NCBI RefSeq assembly: GCF_003797765.1
Contig: NZ_RKMB01000003.1
Span: 310,001-374,000, forward strand
From: Ramlibacter sp. WS9
GTDB taxonomy: Bacteria > Pseudomonadota > Gammaproteobacteria > Burkholderiales > Burkholderiaceae_C
DNA: 64,000 nt
Direction: 5' to 3'
The notes under the pieces were generated by a model. The model searched no databases. It saw nothing but the letters and a program-made list of their open reading frames with translations, and had not been told where the DNA came from. The position numbers were made by a program, and so were the translations under genes. Positions 54,740-64,000 of this stretch are shown here, piece by piece. Every line of letters begins with the position of its first letter. Positions within the stretch are counted from its first letter, which is position 1.

Positions 54740-55495
54740 TCAGGGTGATTCGTCGAGCCACACGGCCAGCGCCGTGTAGTTGTCATGGGTCGCGGCGGAC
54801 CGCGTGGCTTCCTTGATCGCGTCCCCGATACCCGCCAGCCACGACTGCGGCGTGTCGGCTTGCGTCAAGAGCGACTCCAGCACGTCGTCCGGCACATGTT
54901 CCCACACGCCGTCGCTGCACAAGAGAAACGCATCGGTGCCCAGCATCATGGGCGTGAAAAGGCTGGACGCAAGCTCCAGTTCGGCATCTTGCCGGCCCAG
55001 CGCTGAGTGCAGGACGCTGCGTTTGGGATGGCCGCGTGTTTTCGACTCCTCGAGCAGCCCGGCGCTGACGAGCGACTGGACCAGGCTGTGGTCGCGCGTG
55101 CGCTCGACCAGCTGCTTGTCGCGAAACCAGTACAGCCGCGAGTCGCCGGAATGGGCCCAGTGCGTGCGCCCGTCCACCAGGTCGATGACGAGGCACACGA
55201 TGGTCGTGTGCATCTGCGCCTGGATGGTGTTTTCCGTCTGGCCGCTCAAGACCGCCTGGTTGGTTTGCCGGACCAGGCTCGCGAGATCGGGCCCGCTCTC
55301 GGAGGGCGTCAGCGCAAAGCTCGACAGCAGCGACTGCACGGCCAGCCGCGAAGCCACGTCGCCCCCGCCATGCCCGCCCGCGCCGTCGGCCAGCACAGCG
55401 CAAAAAAGCCTTTCCGAGCTCCAGTAGCCGCACGCGTCTTCATTGACCTTGCGACCCCCCGGTTCCGACAACAGTGCAATGCGAAGAGAGATCAT
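54740..55495 (-). CDS. pppA: PppA-like PP2C-family serine/threonine phosphatase of type VI secretion
   Basis: The 251-residue product has PP2C motifs: LLSEPGGRKVNEDACGYW, the metal-binding VLADGAGGHGGGDVAS, TTIVCLVIDLVDGRTHWAHSGDSRLYWF split around AHSGDSRLYW, and LLCSDGVWEHV. In related systems PppA removes the phosphate put on the FHA protein by the kinase PpkA, switching the apparatus off. No PpkA-type kinase gene is visible in this window. It lies 9 bases after tagH on the same strand. Confidence 0.93.
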   Translation of the reverse strand: MISLRIALLSEPGGRKVNEDACGYWSSERLFCAVLADGAGGHGGGDVASRLAVQSLLSSFALTPSESGPDLASLVRQTNQAVLSGQTENTIQAQMHTTIVCLVIDLVDGRTHWAHSGDSRLYWFRDKQLVERTRDHSLVQSLVSAGLLEESKTRGHPKRSVLHSALGRQDAELELASSLFTPMMLGTDAFLLCSDGVWEHVPDDVLESLLTQADTPQSWLAGIGDAIKEATRSAATHDNYTALAVWLDESP

Positions 55496-55504
55496 GAGAA
55501 GCGC

Positions 55505-57127
55505 CTATTCCCTCGTTGGGGGCGTATCGAGCTGCCCGATGTAGCCTTCATAGGCCTTCAGGAACGCCTGGCCGAACAGCGTATCGAAGTCATCTTCGGC
55601 CTCCGCCGCCAGTTGCTGGTAGAGCGCCTCGAACAAGTTCCACAGTTTCGCCTTCCGCGGCGAGGGAATCAGGTCCGCAAGCGAGGAAGACCGATTCAGC
55701 TTTCCCTCGAGCATCTTGGGATCGAACCGCAGCAGGACGCCGGCGAGCGCGGCCTTCATCCCTGCCATGACCCCCAGCTCGTGCGCGCGCAGGTCGCGAA
55801 ATGCATCGCGCATCGCATCGGGCGGTGACATGAAACCCGGCACCTTCGGGCCCAGCATATGGTGCAGCGCGCCTTCGACATTTGGCGAGAATTTCAGCGG
55901 GTTGTTTTCGACCGCATTGATGATGGTGACGTCGGCGCGGATCTCCCGTTTCAGGGCGGCGCGGATCGAGAGCAGTTCCACCGTGCCTTGGGTGGCCTCG
56001 CGCAAGAGATGCCCCACCTCTCGCATCATCGCCGGTGTCAGGCGCTGAATATCCAGCCCAGGTACCCCGAGCCCATCGATCAACGCGACAAGCAGTTCGT
56101 CGTTGGATCCCGCGGCAGATTCTGGCGGCCGATCGGCCGGACTGATGTTCCTGGCTTCGGCTCTTGCAGGTGCGGCAGGGGGTATTGCGGCGGGCCGGGC
56201 GACGGGTGGCGCAGCGGAAGGCCTGCCTGCCGAGTCAGGCGCCTGTGCCTTGCCCGCGATCACCGCTTCGTGAAGCCCCGAGTTCCATGACAGAACAGCG
56301 CCTCGGGGCAGCGCGATGGTGTCGCTCGCAACGTCGGGGCGCCGGTTCACCCACGGCGCATTCATGTCCGGAACATGGTCTGAGACCGGCCTCGCAACCG
56401 GGCCGGCCGGCGCGCTCAAGGACCGTACCGGGTCCGAATGGTTTGCCGTGTTCGGCTGCGCGACAGGCCCGCCGAAAGCCCCGGCCAGCGGGTCGCCGGA
56501 CTGCTGTTCAAGGCCGAAAAGCGCATCGATGGAGTCTTCCCGGGCCGGCGCCGGCATGTCGCTGATCAGCGGCGCCCCCGGTGCAGCCTGCCCGGCGCCT
56601 CGCGGTATCGCGCTTCGCCCGGCATGGCTCCGCTCGAACGGATCCCAGTCTTCAGGGATCCCGCCTTGGGCGCGGGCGGGCGAAATTCCCGCGCGCGGCG
56701 CAGGGGCCGGGCTCTGGGGCGGTTGCACGCGCGGCGCGCTCGCCGGCGCGGGCAAGTCGTCCCGCACCTCTTCCTCCTTGCCGAACAACGCGGAGAAGGG
56801 ATCGCTTTCCTGCGGGGATTCGGTGGGTGTGACCTCCAGGCAATACCCCTCGATCTGGATGCGATCGCCGACGGCCAAGGGCACCTCGCTGCCGACGTTC
56901 ACCAGCTTGCCGTTGAGCTTGAGCGGGTTGCCGCCGCACGCGATCAGCGCATAGTTCCTGCCGCGAAAGGCGACCTTCGCGTGCACGCGCGAAACGACCC
57001 GATCCGGGTCGGGCAAGATCAACTGGTTGGTTTTCGACCGGCCAATCGTTCCTCCCAGCTCGTCAAAGCACGCCGACAAGCCCGCCACCGGAAGCTCGTT
57101 GAACGTGATCACCGTCAAGTTGATCAT
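55505..57127 (-). CDS. tagH: TagH: FHA-domain regulator of type VI secretion
   Basis: The 540-residue product has an N-terminal FHA domain (residues 1-100; GGTIGRSKTNQLILPDPD and VVSRVHAKVAF carry the phosphothreonine-binding residues), a long Pro/Ala-rich linker (about 105-370) and a C-terminal TagH/ImpI-type helical domain (DAFRDLRAHELGVMAGMKAA, LWNLFEALYQQL). It reads the phosphorylation state of the secretion apparatus together with PppA. ATG 57127 has GAGG upstream. It follows an unrecognised gene by 38 bases. Confidence 0.93.
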   Translation of the reverse strand: MINLTVITFNELPVAGLSACFDELGGTIGRSKTNQLILPDPDRVVSRVHAKVAFRGRNYALIACGGNPLKLNGKLVNVGSEVPLAVGDRIQIEGYCLEVTPTESPQESDPFSALFGKEEEVRDDLPAPASAPRVQPPQSPAPAPRAGISPARAQGGIPEDWDPFERSHAGRSAIPRGAGQAAPGAPLISDMPAPAREDSIDALFGLEQQSGDPLAGAFGGPVAQPNTANHSDPVRSLSAPAGPVARPVSDHVPDMNAPWVNRRPDVASDTIALPRGAVLSWNSGLHEAVIAGKAQAPDSAGRPSAAPPVARPAAIPPAAPARAEARNISPADRPPESAAGSNDELLVALIDGLGVPGLDIQRLTPAMMREVGHLLREATQGTVELLSIRAALKREIRADVTIINAVENNPLKFSPNVEGALHHMLGPKVPGFMSPPDAMRDAFRDLRAHELGVMAGMKAALAGVLLRFDPKMLEGKLNRSSSLADLIPSPRKAKLWNLFEALYQQLAAEAEDDFDTLFGQAFLKAYEGYIGQLDTPPTRE

Positions 57128-57165
57128 TGATACCTCACGCCTGTCGATTTTCGTCATCCCGCCGT

Positions 57166-57966
57166 TCAGCGCAAGATGTGGCATTGACCGTTAATCACGG
57201 TGAGCCGGGCCGGCCACGCCGACGATACACCGTCTTTGCCGGGCGCCGTCGACAATGCCGGCGCGCCGCCCGGCCCCAGGCACTCCAGGAGCCGGCCGTT
57301 CGCGCATTTACGCAACACCAGCTCATCCGCGTTCGGGACAACAAGCCTCAGGCTTTTGGTGGCGTACAGAAGGGCAAGGCGAGACTTGAACCTGGACACC
57401 AGTTCGGTCACCGGCTGCTGATAGGCCAGGGCCAGTTCGTCCAGCCGCAAACGGCTCACATTCACCAGGGTGTCCACGTCGCCGCGCATCAAATCCGAAG
57501 CGATCTTGTGCAGGAAAGCGGCGACCACGGGCCTTTGAGCGGCGACGTCCTCGATGGGCGGCGCATCGAGCCATCTCCATCGGGGGAATTTGATGGGCAG
57601 GACAACGCTTCTTGCAACGAGCACGGGAACACTGTAGACATCGCCATCCGCCGCGGCCCACGTCACTTCAGCGACGGTGCGGGCCTCGGTATCGCTGCCG
57701 ATCCGGCCCACGCGGGGCAGAAGCAGGCGGACGGTGGCGCCCACCACACCATCCGCCACCTGCACTTGCTGCGACGCGGGCCGGGCGCCCGGCGGGTCGG
57801 GCTGGATCACCAGGGTGATCTCGTTCGTGCCCTCCATCAGGTATTCATGCACCGGCAGGCACAACACGCCCTGCGGCGCGAACGCGCGCCCGACCGGAAT
57901 GTCGTTGACGAGGACTTCAGCCGAGCAGCCTTGGACCTGCAGGCGCATGAACAGGAGGCGCTCCAT
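57166..57966 (-). CDS. Unrecognised type VI-cluster protein (second gene after vgrG)
   Basis: The 266-residue product has no signal peptide or TM segment. Its N-terminal part looks like a beta-sandwich (VLVNDIPVGRAF, CLPVHEYLMEGTNEITLVI). The C-terminal part has helices (FLHKIASDLMRG, ALLYATKSLRLVV) and ends VINGQCHILR. The start ATG overlaps the stop of the preceding gene by one base (TGATG), so the two are coupled. Position after vgrG and before tagH suggests an accessory, adaptor or immunity-like role in secretion, but no family is recognised and this is inference. Confidence 0.72.
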   Translation of the reverse strand: MERLLFMRLQVQGCSAEVLVNDIPVGRAFAPQGVLCLPVHEYLMEGTNEITLVIQPDPPGARPASQQVQVADGVVGATVRLLLPRVGRIGSDTEARTVAEVTWAAADGDVYSVPVLVARSVVLPIKFPRWRWLDAPPIEDVAAQRPVVAAFLHKIASDLMRGDVDTLVNVSRLRLDELALAYQQPVTELVSRFKSRLALLYATKSLRLVVPNADELVLRKCANGRLLECLGPGGAPALSTAPGKDGVSSAWPARLTVINGQCHILR

Positions 57967-59654
57967 CAGCCCGAGCTCCAGTCCAGCAGGTTCAATGCCG
58001 GCAACAAATTGACCGTTTGGGACGTCTGGCCCAGCAACGGGTCGTGCACGCGGACATAAGCGGAAACGCTCTCGCAAGCCAGCCGCGCGTACCACTGCCA
58101 TCCGCCGCCGCCGGCGATGCGGGGCCGCAACCCGCATTCGGCGACCATTGAACCCGTGCACGAGAGCACGTCGCTCCACATCGCCCCGCCCTCCAGGGCA
58201 ATCGGATCGAACTCGATGCGGAACGGGGACCGCCAGCGGCCCACCGTCGGCAGCAACACCTCAGGCAAGGCCCCCCGAAGCACTTTCTCATCGAAGCGGT
58301 GCTTCATCTCGCCCCTTCCCTCGACAACGAGCCGCACGCGTGTTCGGGTCGCCCCGAGGACGATTTCTCCGGTGAGGGCGCACTCGATGCCGTTCGCCAG
58401 GTCGAAGTCGACGACCAGCCGGGTCACGGGATGGCCGGCCAGACCGGCAGGACTCTCGTGCCATCCCCAGGCCAGGTCGGCTTTGCCTACCAGCAAGTCC
58501 GCCGTCAGCGCCATGGCCGCATCGCCGGCCGATTCCGTCCAGGCGGTGAACAGCTCGTCGAAGCCGCGTTGCACGCTGCTGTCCAGGCCCTCGTGAAACG
58601 CGGCCACCCATTTCTTGGCCGGCGCGGGCACGCCATCGCGCTCGAGGTGGCACCGCGTGCGCAGCGGCAGCGCCGCTTCCGTTCCTCGCCGCGGCCATTG
58701 CAGTTGCGGGCCGGCGTCGCGGTGGAAGATGGAAAGCCATTGATGCGCCGGATACGCAAAGACGAAAGTGTCGAGTGCGCCGAAGGGCACCCCCTCGTCG
58801 CGCACCCCGCACGTGCTGATCCGGAGCAGGCTGGGCTGCGGCATCGTCTCTTCGAGCAGCGCCTGCAGAGGCGCACTGGCCAGGGGCGGTGGCGGGTCGC
58901 AATGCACCTGCCAGCTCGTCGCCGTGGCGTTGTGGCCGCTCCATGACGACAGGCCATGGGCGCCCGCGTAGGTCAGCTCCGGATGCCGGGCCTGGCTGCA
59001 CAGCGAATGCTTCAGGCTTCGCGCTTGCAGCCGTGCAGCGACCTTCGCTCCGGCCGGCTGGGTCAGCACCGAGATGCCGGGCGGAATCGCTTCGCGCGAG
59101 TTGATTCGCAGCACGAGCGGTTCGGCCGGCAAGGGCATGAGCTTCCACAAGCCTTCTACCTTGTGGTACTCGCGCCGCCACTCCGTCTCCAGCACCCGCA
59201 ACTCCACCGCCTCGAGATCGCACGAAAGCCGGGCCGCCGCAAAGACTTCGCCGCGCTGCGCGGTTTGCTGCTTGTCCAATCGATCCAGCAACGCCGCGTC
59301 GGAAACAAGCAGCTGCGCACTGATGCGCGCGCCGTCCTGCGCGCGCGTGCGCAATTCGACGGCGGCTCGCACCACAAGCTGATGGAGCTTGACCCATTGG
59401 CCGAGCCGCTCGTCGGCAAGGATCGCGAGAGCCCACTCGTTGTCGGGCTTGCGGTCGAAGCTGGGACCCAATGCGCAACACAGGTTGACGAAGCGGGCCG
59501 CACATCCGGGTTCCCGCAGTTCGTAAGCCACGGCGTTGTTCCACGCGGCCTCGATGAAAACGCCGACGCGCTCGCCCAATTTCGCGCACAGGTCCACCCA
59601 CTGCGCCTTGGCAAATTCCGCTATTTCAGCCTTTTCCAACAGATCGGGTTCCAT
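57966..59654 (-). CDS. Unrecognised type VI-cluster protein (first gene after vgrG)
   Basis: The 562-residue product has no signal peptide or TM segment. The N-terminal half is helical (EIAEFAKAQWVDLCAKLGER, LHQLVVRAAVELRTRA). The C-terminal half is rich in beta-strands and aromatic residues (FVFAYPAHQWLSIF, GGGGWQWYARLA). The start overlaps the vgrG stop (TGATG), so it is translated together with the spike protein. That position fits a cargo effector, a VgrG-specific adaptor or a chaperone. I do not recognise DUF2169, DUF4123 or lipase/nuclease motifs. Function is unknown. Confidence 0.75.
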   Translation of the reverse strand: MEPDLLEKAEIAEFAKAQWVDLCAKLGERVGVFIEAAWNNAVAYELREPGCAARFVNLCCALGPSFDRKPDNEWALAILADERLGQWVKLHQLVVRAAVELRTRAQDGARISAQLLVSDAALLDRLDKQQTAQRGEVFAAARLSCDLEAVELRVLETEWRREYHKVEGLWKLMPLPAEPLVLRINSREAIPPGISVLTQPAGAKVAARLQARSLKHSLCSQARHPELTYAGAHGLSSWSGHNATATSWQVHCDPPPPLASAPLQALLEETMPQPSLLRISTCGVRDEGVPFGALDTFVFAYPAHQWLSIFHRDAGPQLQWPRRGTEAALPLRTRCHLERDGVPAPAKKWVAAFHEGLDSSVQRGFDELFTAWTESAGDAAMALTADLLVGKADLAWGWHESPAGLAGHPVTRLVVDFDLANGIECALTGEIVLGATRTRVRLVVEGRGEMKHRFDEKVLRGALPEVLLPTVGRWRSPFRIEFDPIALEGGAMWSDVLSCTGSMVAECGLRPRIAGGGGWQWYARLACESVSAYVRVHDPLLGQTSQTVNLLPALNLLDWSSG

Positions 59655-61648
59655 CAGGCCAGCGGATCTGCCTTCTTCACGGGATCCTTCGCCGCCAGGG
59701 CTGCCTTCGGGCTCGCACCGCTGCCGCCACCCGGGGAACCGCCCGAGTTGATCATGACCATGGCGCCGGTGATCGACACGCCCGACGGGCCGATCACGAC
59801 CGATGAGCCACCGGCCTTGACCGTGATCATCACGCCCGCTTCGATCACCAGGCTGGCACCGGATTTCACGTGCACGGTGCCGCCCGCGTCCATGGCCAGG
59901 TTGCCCCCGACCTTCACGTCGAAGTTCGCCGAGGATTTTTGCGAAATGGAGGCGCCCCCGTCCGTCATGATGTCCTTCGACACCTTCAGGCTGGTCGAGC
60001 CTTGCACCTCCGTCACCCAGTCCTTGCCGATGCGGTACTTCACGTCTCCGTCGACTTGCTGGGTCCAGTCGTTCCCGATGAAGCCGTCCTGGTTGTTGGC
60101 GATCTCTATCGTCGCGTTGTTCTTCACGAGCTGGTGGAAGTCCTTTTCGGCCTGCAGCCAGAGGTATTCCGAACCTTTCTTGTCCTCGAATCGCAGCTCG
60201 TTGGCGTTGGTCGCCCCCCCACCCTTGCTCGACCGGCTTCGTGCGGTGCTCACCGTGGCGTTGTCCGGCAACGTGTAGGGCGGCTTCTGGCTTCCGTTGT
60301 AGACCCGGCCCGTGATGATGGGCCGGTCGGCGTCGCCTTCGAGGAAATCGACCACGACTTCCTGCCCGATTCGCGGCAGTGAAATCATGCCCCAGTTCTG
60401 GCCTGCCCACGGGCTGGAAACGCGCACCCAGCAAGAGCTCTTTTCGTCCTTCTTGCCGATCCGGTCCCAGTGGAACTGGACTTTGACGCGCCCATGCGCG
60501 TCGGTGTAGATCTCATCGCCCGCAGGGCCCACCACCACGGCCGTGTGCAGTCCCGAGACGAAAGGCTTGGGTGTCGTGCGCGGCGGACGGAAGAGCTCGT
60601 CGGCGTCCATCGCCGTGAACTGGCATTGGCAAAACGTCCGTTCGGCGCCGGACTCATAACCGCTGAATGCCATCTGCATCCGGGTCGAGAGCACCAGGTG
60701 CGCGCGGTTCTGGTCGCTGCGCGCATGTTCCTCGAGCGTGAACCGTGTGCCGCACGTCATCCCTCGAAGCGGCCCGGCCCCGTGGACCCGGGAGAACCGC
60801 GCCTGAAGCTCCTCGATGCGAAGGCGGGAATACCTGTCGCCGCCCGGCTTGTCCACATAGTCCCCCGGATAGTCGTAGTGCTCGAGCACCGCCGACACGC
60901 CCTTGCGCGTGGCGTCCGCCACCGTTTCGAGATTCGCGCCGGGGTTTTCGAAATCGTAGTCCCGCAGCACCACTTTGGCCGGCTGGATTTCCTTGGTTGT
61001 CTGCCACTCGGTGACGGGTTCGAAGTCGAGCTGCGCATCGACGTCGTCCCTGAACTTGAATGTGCCACTCCAGGGATTCGTCTTGTGCGCGCTCGGCGTA
61101 TTGACGATGACCATGGTGTGCCGTTCGGCCTCGTGGGTGAAGTAGTAGTAGATGCCTTCCTGCTCCATGAGCCGGCTCACGAAGTTGAAGTCGGTCTCGC
61201 GGTACTGCACGCAGTACTCGTACTTGGGGAAGGCGCCCTTCAGCTGGAAATCGACCTCCGGACTGAACGGCTCGAATACCTTCTTCAGTATGTCTTCAAC
61301 CGTCATCGACTGGAAGATCCGGGTGTCGGTGCGGCGCGTCAGCAGCCACAGCCACGGACGCAGGATCAACCGATATCCGAACAGGCGGTTATCGGTACCG
61401 GCCGTGCCCATGGCGCAAACCAGGCCGTGGAAGTAGCGCTTCGCGTTGTCCGGCATTTCAAGCGCGACGCTGGCCGGTTTGCCCAGCAAATCTTCGGGCT
61501 TGATGGTTCCGCTGTCGGAAAGCGCTTCGACGTCGAACTCGAACAGTTGCCCCAGATGCTCCGCCGCGGACATGCCCTTGAACGCCAGCGCCGTTCCCAG
61601 CGGCGTCTTCAGGGTCATGGGCGCGGTTGTCGCGGTCTCAACAGCCAT
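59654..61648 (-). CDS. vgrG: VgrG spike protein of type VI secretion
   Basis: The 664-residue product has the gp27-like base (about residues 1-380; KAFPKYEYCVQYRETDFNF, LMEQEGIYYYFTHE), a gp5-like OB-fold (HGRVKVQFHWDR, SCWVRVSSPWAGQNWG) and a C-terminal beta-helix spike of repeated short strands (about 520-640). It ends in a Lys/Ala-rich tail with no clear effector domain. It forms the trimeric puncturing tip. AAGGGA stands upstream of the ATG. It follows tssH by 83 bases and is coupled to the unknown gene downstream. Confidence 0.96.
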   Translation of the reverse strand: MAVETATTAPMTLKTPLGTALAFKGMSAAEHLGQLFEFDVEALSDSGTIKPEDLLGKPASVALEMPDNAKRYFHGLVCAMGTAGTDNRLFGYRLILRPWLWLLTRRTDTRIFQSMTVEDILKKVFEPFSPEVDFQLKGAFPKYEYCVQYRETDFNFVSRLMEQEGIYYYFTHEAERHTMVIVNTPSAHKTNPWSGTFKFRDDVDAQLDFEPVTEWQTTKEIQPAKVVLRDYDFENPGANLETVADATRKGVSAVLEHYDYPGDYVDKPGGDRYSRLRIEELQARFSRVHGAGPLRGMTCGTRFTLEEHARSDQNRAHLVLSTRMQMAFSGYESGAERTFCQCQFTAMDADELFRPPRTTPKPFVSGLHTAVVVGPAGDEIYTDAHGRVKVQFHWDRIGKKDEKSSCWVRVSSPWAGQNWGMISLPRIGQEVVVDFLEGDADRPIITGRVYNGSQKPPYTLPDNATVSTARSRSSKGGGATNANELRFEDKKGSEYLWLQAEKDFHQLVKNNATIEIANNQDGFIGNDWTQQVDGDVKYRIGKDWVTEVQGSTSLKVSKDIMTDGGASISQKSSANFDVKVGGNLAMDAGGTVHVKSGASLVIEAGVMITVKAGGSSVVIGPSGVSITGAMVMINSGGSPGGGSGASPKAALAAKDPVKKADPLA

Positions 61649-61731
61649 GGCGTGTTCCCTTGATGTTTTCTAGCTCGCGAGCCGGGCGACGTAGACGTGT
61701 GCTTGCCGCGGGACCAGCGGAACGTCGTACT

Positions 61732-64000
61732 TCATACAGGCTCCTTGGCAAAGTCATACTTGAACTCACCATCGGCCACATCCACGTTGACCCCGGCGAT
61801 CTCCCGCCCTTCCACCATCCGGCCAAGAAACTCACGAGAGATATCCGGCAGCATGGTGTTGGTCAGGATCGCGTCGATCATCCGGCCGCCCGACTCGCTC
61901 TCGGTGCAACGCGACACCACCAGCTTCACCACGTCTTCGGTGTAGCCGAACGGAATCTTGTAGCGGGCCTCGACGCGCTTCTTGATCCGGTCGAGCTGCA
62001 GCCTGACGATGCGCCCCAGCATTTCGTCCGACAGCGGGAAATACGGAATCGTCACCAGCCGGCCCAGCAACGCAGGCGGGAATATCTTCAGCAAGGGCTC
62101 GCGCAGCGCCTTGGCCAGCCCTTCCGCGTCGGGCAGGAGCTCCGGGTCCTTGCACATGCTGGCGATCAGCTCGGTACCGGCGTTCGTGGTCAACAGGATG
62201 AGCGTGTTCTTGAAGTCGATGAACCGCCCCTCGCCATCTTCCATGAACCCCTTGTCGAAGACCTGGAAGAACATCTCGTGCACGTCCGGGTGCGCCTTTT
62301 CCACTTCATCGAGCAGCACCACCGAGTAGGGCTTCCGCCGCACAGCCTCGGTCATGACGCCACCTTCCCCATAGCCCACGTACCCCGGCGGCGCGCCCTT
62401 CAAGGTGGAAACGGTGTGTGCCTCCTGGTACTCGCTCATGTTGATGGTGATGAGGTTCTGCTCACCACCGTACAAAGCCTCCGCCAGGGCCAGCGCGGTT
62501 TCTGTTTTGCCCACACCCGAGGTGCCCGCCAGCATGAAGACGCCGATCGGCTTGTTCGGGTTGTCGAGACCGGCGCGCGATGTCTGGATGCGCTTGGCGA
62601 TCATCTCCATCGCGTGGTCCTGGCCAATCACGCGTTCGCCCAGCAAGGCGCCCACTTTCAGGATGGTCTCCATCTCGTTGCGGGCCATGCGGCCCACCGG
62701 AATGCCCGTCCAGTCGCCCACCACGGAGGCGATGGCCTGGTAGTCCACCGTGGCGAGGATCAGCGGCGACTCGCCTTGAAGCGCCGTCAGCTTGTCCTGG
62801 ACAATTTTCAGCTGGGCAAGCTGGGCTTCACGCTCAGCCGGCGAAGCTGCTTCGGCCTGCGGAGCCGTCTCGGGAATGGCTTTTTCCGCGGCGGCTTCCA
62901 GCGCGCTGGCCGTGCCTTCGACGGGGCGAATACCGGCGCGCAGTTTGGCACGCAGTGCCAACAGCTCGTCCACCAATGCGCGCTCCTCGCCCCAGGATTT
63001 CTCCAGGCCCGCGAGGCGATCACGTTCGGCCGCAAGTGCCTGCGTGACATCGGCTTCGCGCTTGCCGATGTCGATGCCGATCGCCTTTTCGCGCCCCACG
63101 ATTCCCAGTTCGACTTCGAGCGACTCGATGCGCTTGCGTGCATCGTCGACTTGCGCCGGTGTGGCATGCAGGCTCACGGCTACGCGCGCGCACGCCGTAT
63201 CGATCAGGCTGACGGATTTGTCGGGCAACTGCCGCGCGGGTATGTAGCGATGCGACAGCTTGACGGCTGCTTCCAGCGCCTCGTCCAGGATCTGCACCTT
63301 GTGGTGCTTTTCCATGGTGGACGCAACCCCACGCATCATCAGGATCGCGCGCGTCTCGCTGGGCTCGTCGACCTGGATGGTCTGGAAGCGCCGCGTCAAC
63401 GCCGGATCTTTCTCGATGTGCTTCTTGTATTCGGCGAAGGTGGTGGCACCCACCGTGCGCAAGGTGCCGCGCGCAAGCGCCGGCTTGAGCAGGTTCGCGG
63501 CATCGCCCGTGCCCGCGGCCCCTCCGGCCCCCACCAGCGTGTGGGTTTCATCGATGAAAAGGATGATGGGCTTGGGGCTGCTTTGCACTTCTTCGATCAC
63601 CGACCGCAGCCGCTGCTCGAACTCGCCCTTCATGCTCGCGCCCGCTTGCAGCAACCCGACATCGAGCGCGAGCAACTGAACTTCTTTCAGCGCGGGCGGC
63701 ACGTCGCCCCGCGCAATCCGCTGGGCAAAGCCTTCGACGACGGCCGTCTTGCCCACACCCGCCTCGCCCACCAGGATGGGATTGTTCTGGCGGCGCCGCA
63801 TCAGGATGTCGACCATCTGCCGGATCTCGTCGTCCCGGCCGACGATCGGGTCCATGCTGCCACCACGCGCCTGCTCGGTCAGGTTGGTGGTGAATTTCTT
63901 CAGGGCCTCCTGCTTGCCCATTGCCGCGGGCGCAATGGCTTGACTGCCCTCTCCCGGTCCGGCGCCCACCCCTGACCCGTCACTTGCTGACTGCCCGTCT
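61732..64000 (-). CDS. tssH: TssH (ClpV): AAA+ unfoldase of type VI secretion (5' end outside window)
   Basis: The frame is open to the window edge, so the N-terminal Clp_N domain lies beyond 64000. The visible part starts in a Gly/Ser-rich linker and has two AAA+ domains. NBD1 has Walker A GEAGVGKT and Walker B LFIDE. NBD2 has Walker A GTSGVGKT and Walker B VLLDE. A middle coiled-coil region lies between them, and the C-terminal D2-small domain ends FAKEPV. ClpV disassembles contracted TssB/TssC sheath for recycling. It is the first visible gene of the cluster, ahead of vgrG. Confidence 0.95.
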   Translation of the reverse strand, partial: DGQSASDGSGVGAGPGEGSQAIAPAAMGKQEALKKFTTNLTEQARGGSMDPIVGRDDEIRQMVDILMRRRQNNPILVGEAGVGKTAVVEGFAQRIARGDVPPALKEVQLLALDVGLLQAGASMKGEFEQRLRSVIEEVQSSPKPIILFIDETHTLVGAGGAAGTGDAANLLKPALARGTLRTVGATTFAEYKKHIEKDPALTRRFQTIQVDEPSETRAILMMRGVASTMEKHHKVQILDEALEAAVKLSHRYIPARQLPDKSVSLIDTACARVAVSLHATPAQVDDARKRIESLEVELGIVGREKAIGIDIGKREADVTQALAAERDRLAGLEKSWGEERALVDELLALRAKLRAGIRPVEGTASALEAAAEKAIPETAPQAEAASPAEREAQLAQLKIVQDKLTALQGESPLILATVDYQAIASVVGDWTGIPVGRMARNEMETILKVGALLGERVIGQDHAMEMIAKRIQTSRAGLDNPNKPIGVFMLAGTSGVGKTETALALAEALYGGEQNLITINMSEYQEAHTVSTLKGAPPGYVGYGEGGVMTEAVRRKPYSVVLLDEVEKAHPDVHEMFFQVFDKGFMEDGEGRFIDFKNTLILLTTNAGTELIASMCKDPELLPDAEGLAKALREPLLKIFPPALLGRLVTIPYFPLSDEMLGRIVRLQLDRIKKRVEARYKIPFGYTEDVVKLVVSRCTESESGGRMIDAILTNTMLPDISREFLGRMVEGREIAGVNVDVADGEFKYDFAKEPV

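Noticed and set aside
61627..63975. 782-codon plus-strand frame opposite tssH
   Set aside because: Antisense shadow of the AAA+ unfoldase, with His/Arg-rich, motif-free sequence.

Overview
The window is GC-rich, densely packed bacterial chromosome. Gene content points to a betaproteobacterium of the order Burkholderiales, probably the family Comamonadaceae: Bug-type tripartite tricarboxylate transporter genes, an H-NS-type silencer, a KGG-repeat protein, a DUF3943 protein and a Burkholderiales-like type VI secretion locus. This placement is an inference from protein families. No rRNA or tRNA gene, CRISPR array or insertion sequence was recognised.

Positions 1-12.9 kb are a heavy-metal efflux region. 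A plus-strand operon encodes a partial membrane-anchored protein, a periplasmic adaptor, an HME-type RND pump, a small exported protein, a lipoprotein and a DsbA-like thiol oxidoreductase. It converges on a minus-strand cusCBAF-type copper/silver operon whose four genes overlap by 4 bases at each junction. A small Cys/Met-containing exported protein lies upstream of cusC.

Positions 13-20.9 kb look like an accessory cassette: a HAD phosphatase, a two-gene unit of an AAA ATPase and a two-TM protein with SieB-like architecture, a tyrosine recombinase divergent from a KfrA-type coiled-coil DNA-binding protein, a Pth2-like protein, an H-NS protein, and a methyltransferase gene cut off at its 3' end. 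This is the best candidate for an undescribed system. The shared AT-rich operator-like motif and dyads suggest joint control.

Positions 21-47 kb are mostly chromosomal metabolism and housekeeping: a TPR lipoprotein and DUF3943 protein; a Bug receptor with a MaoC-type hydratase and a CaiB-type CoA-transferase; a crystallin/glycine-zipper protein; Ku and a BON protein; an acyltransferase; a small nucleotidyltransferase pair; a YgiQ radical SAM protein; a crotonase; a decayed Ldh-family dehydrogenase next to tctABC; a LysR/NmrA-like divergent pair; a response regulator with a degenerate cyclase domain; exodeoxyribonuclease III; small exported proteins; RsgA; and a DUF2059 protein.

Positions 47.4-64 kb are part of a minus-strand type VI secretion cluster: tssH (partial), vgrG, two unrecognised coupled genes, tagH, pppA, a PAAR-like gene, tssK, tssL, tssM and tagF. 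The sheath, baseplate and Hcp genes are not in this window and presumably lie beyond 64 kb. TagH, PppA and TagF suggest post-translational control of firing. The two genes directly after vgrG are candidates for a new effector, adaptor or accessory pair.
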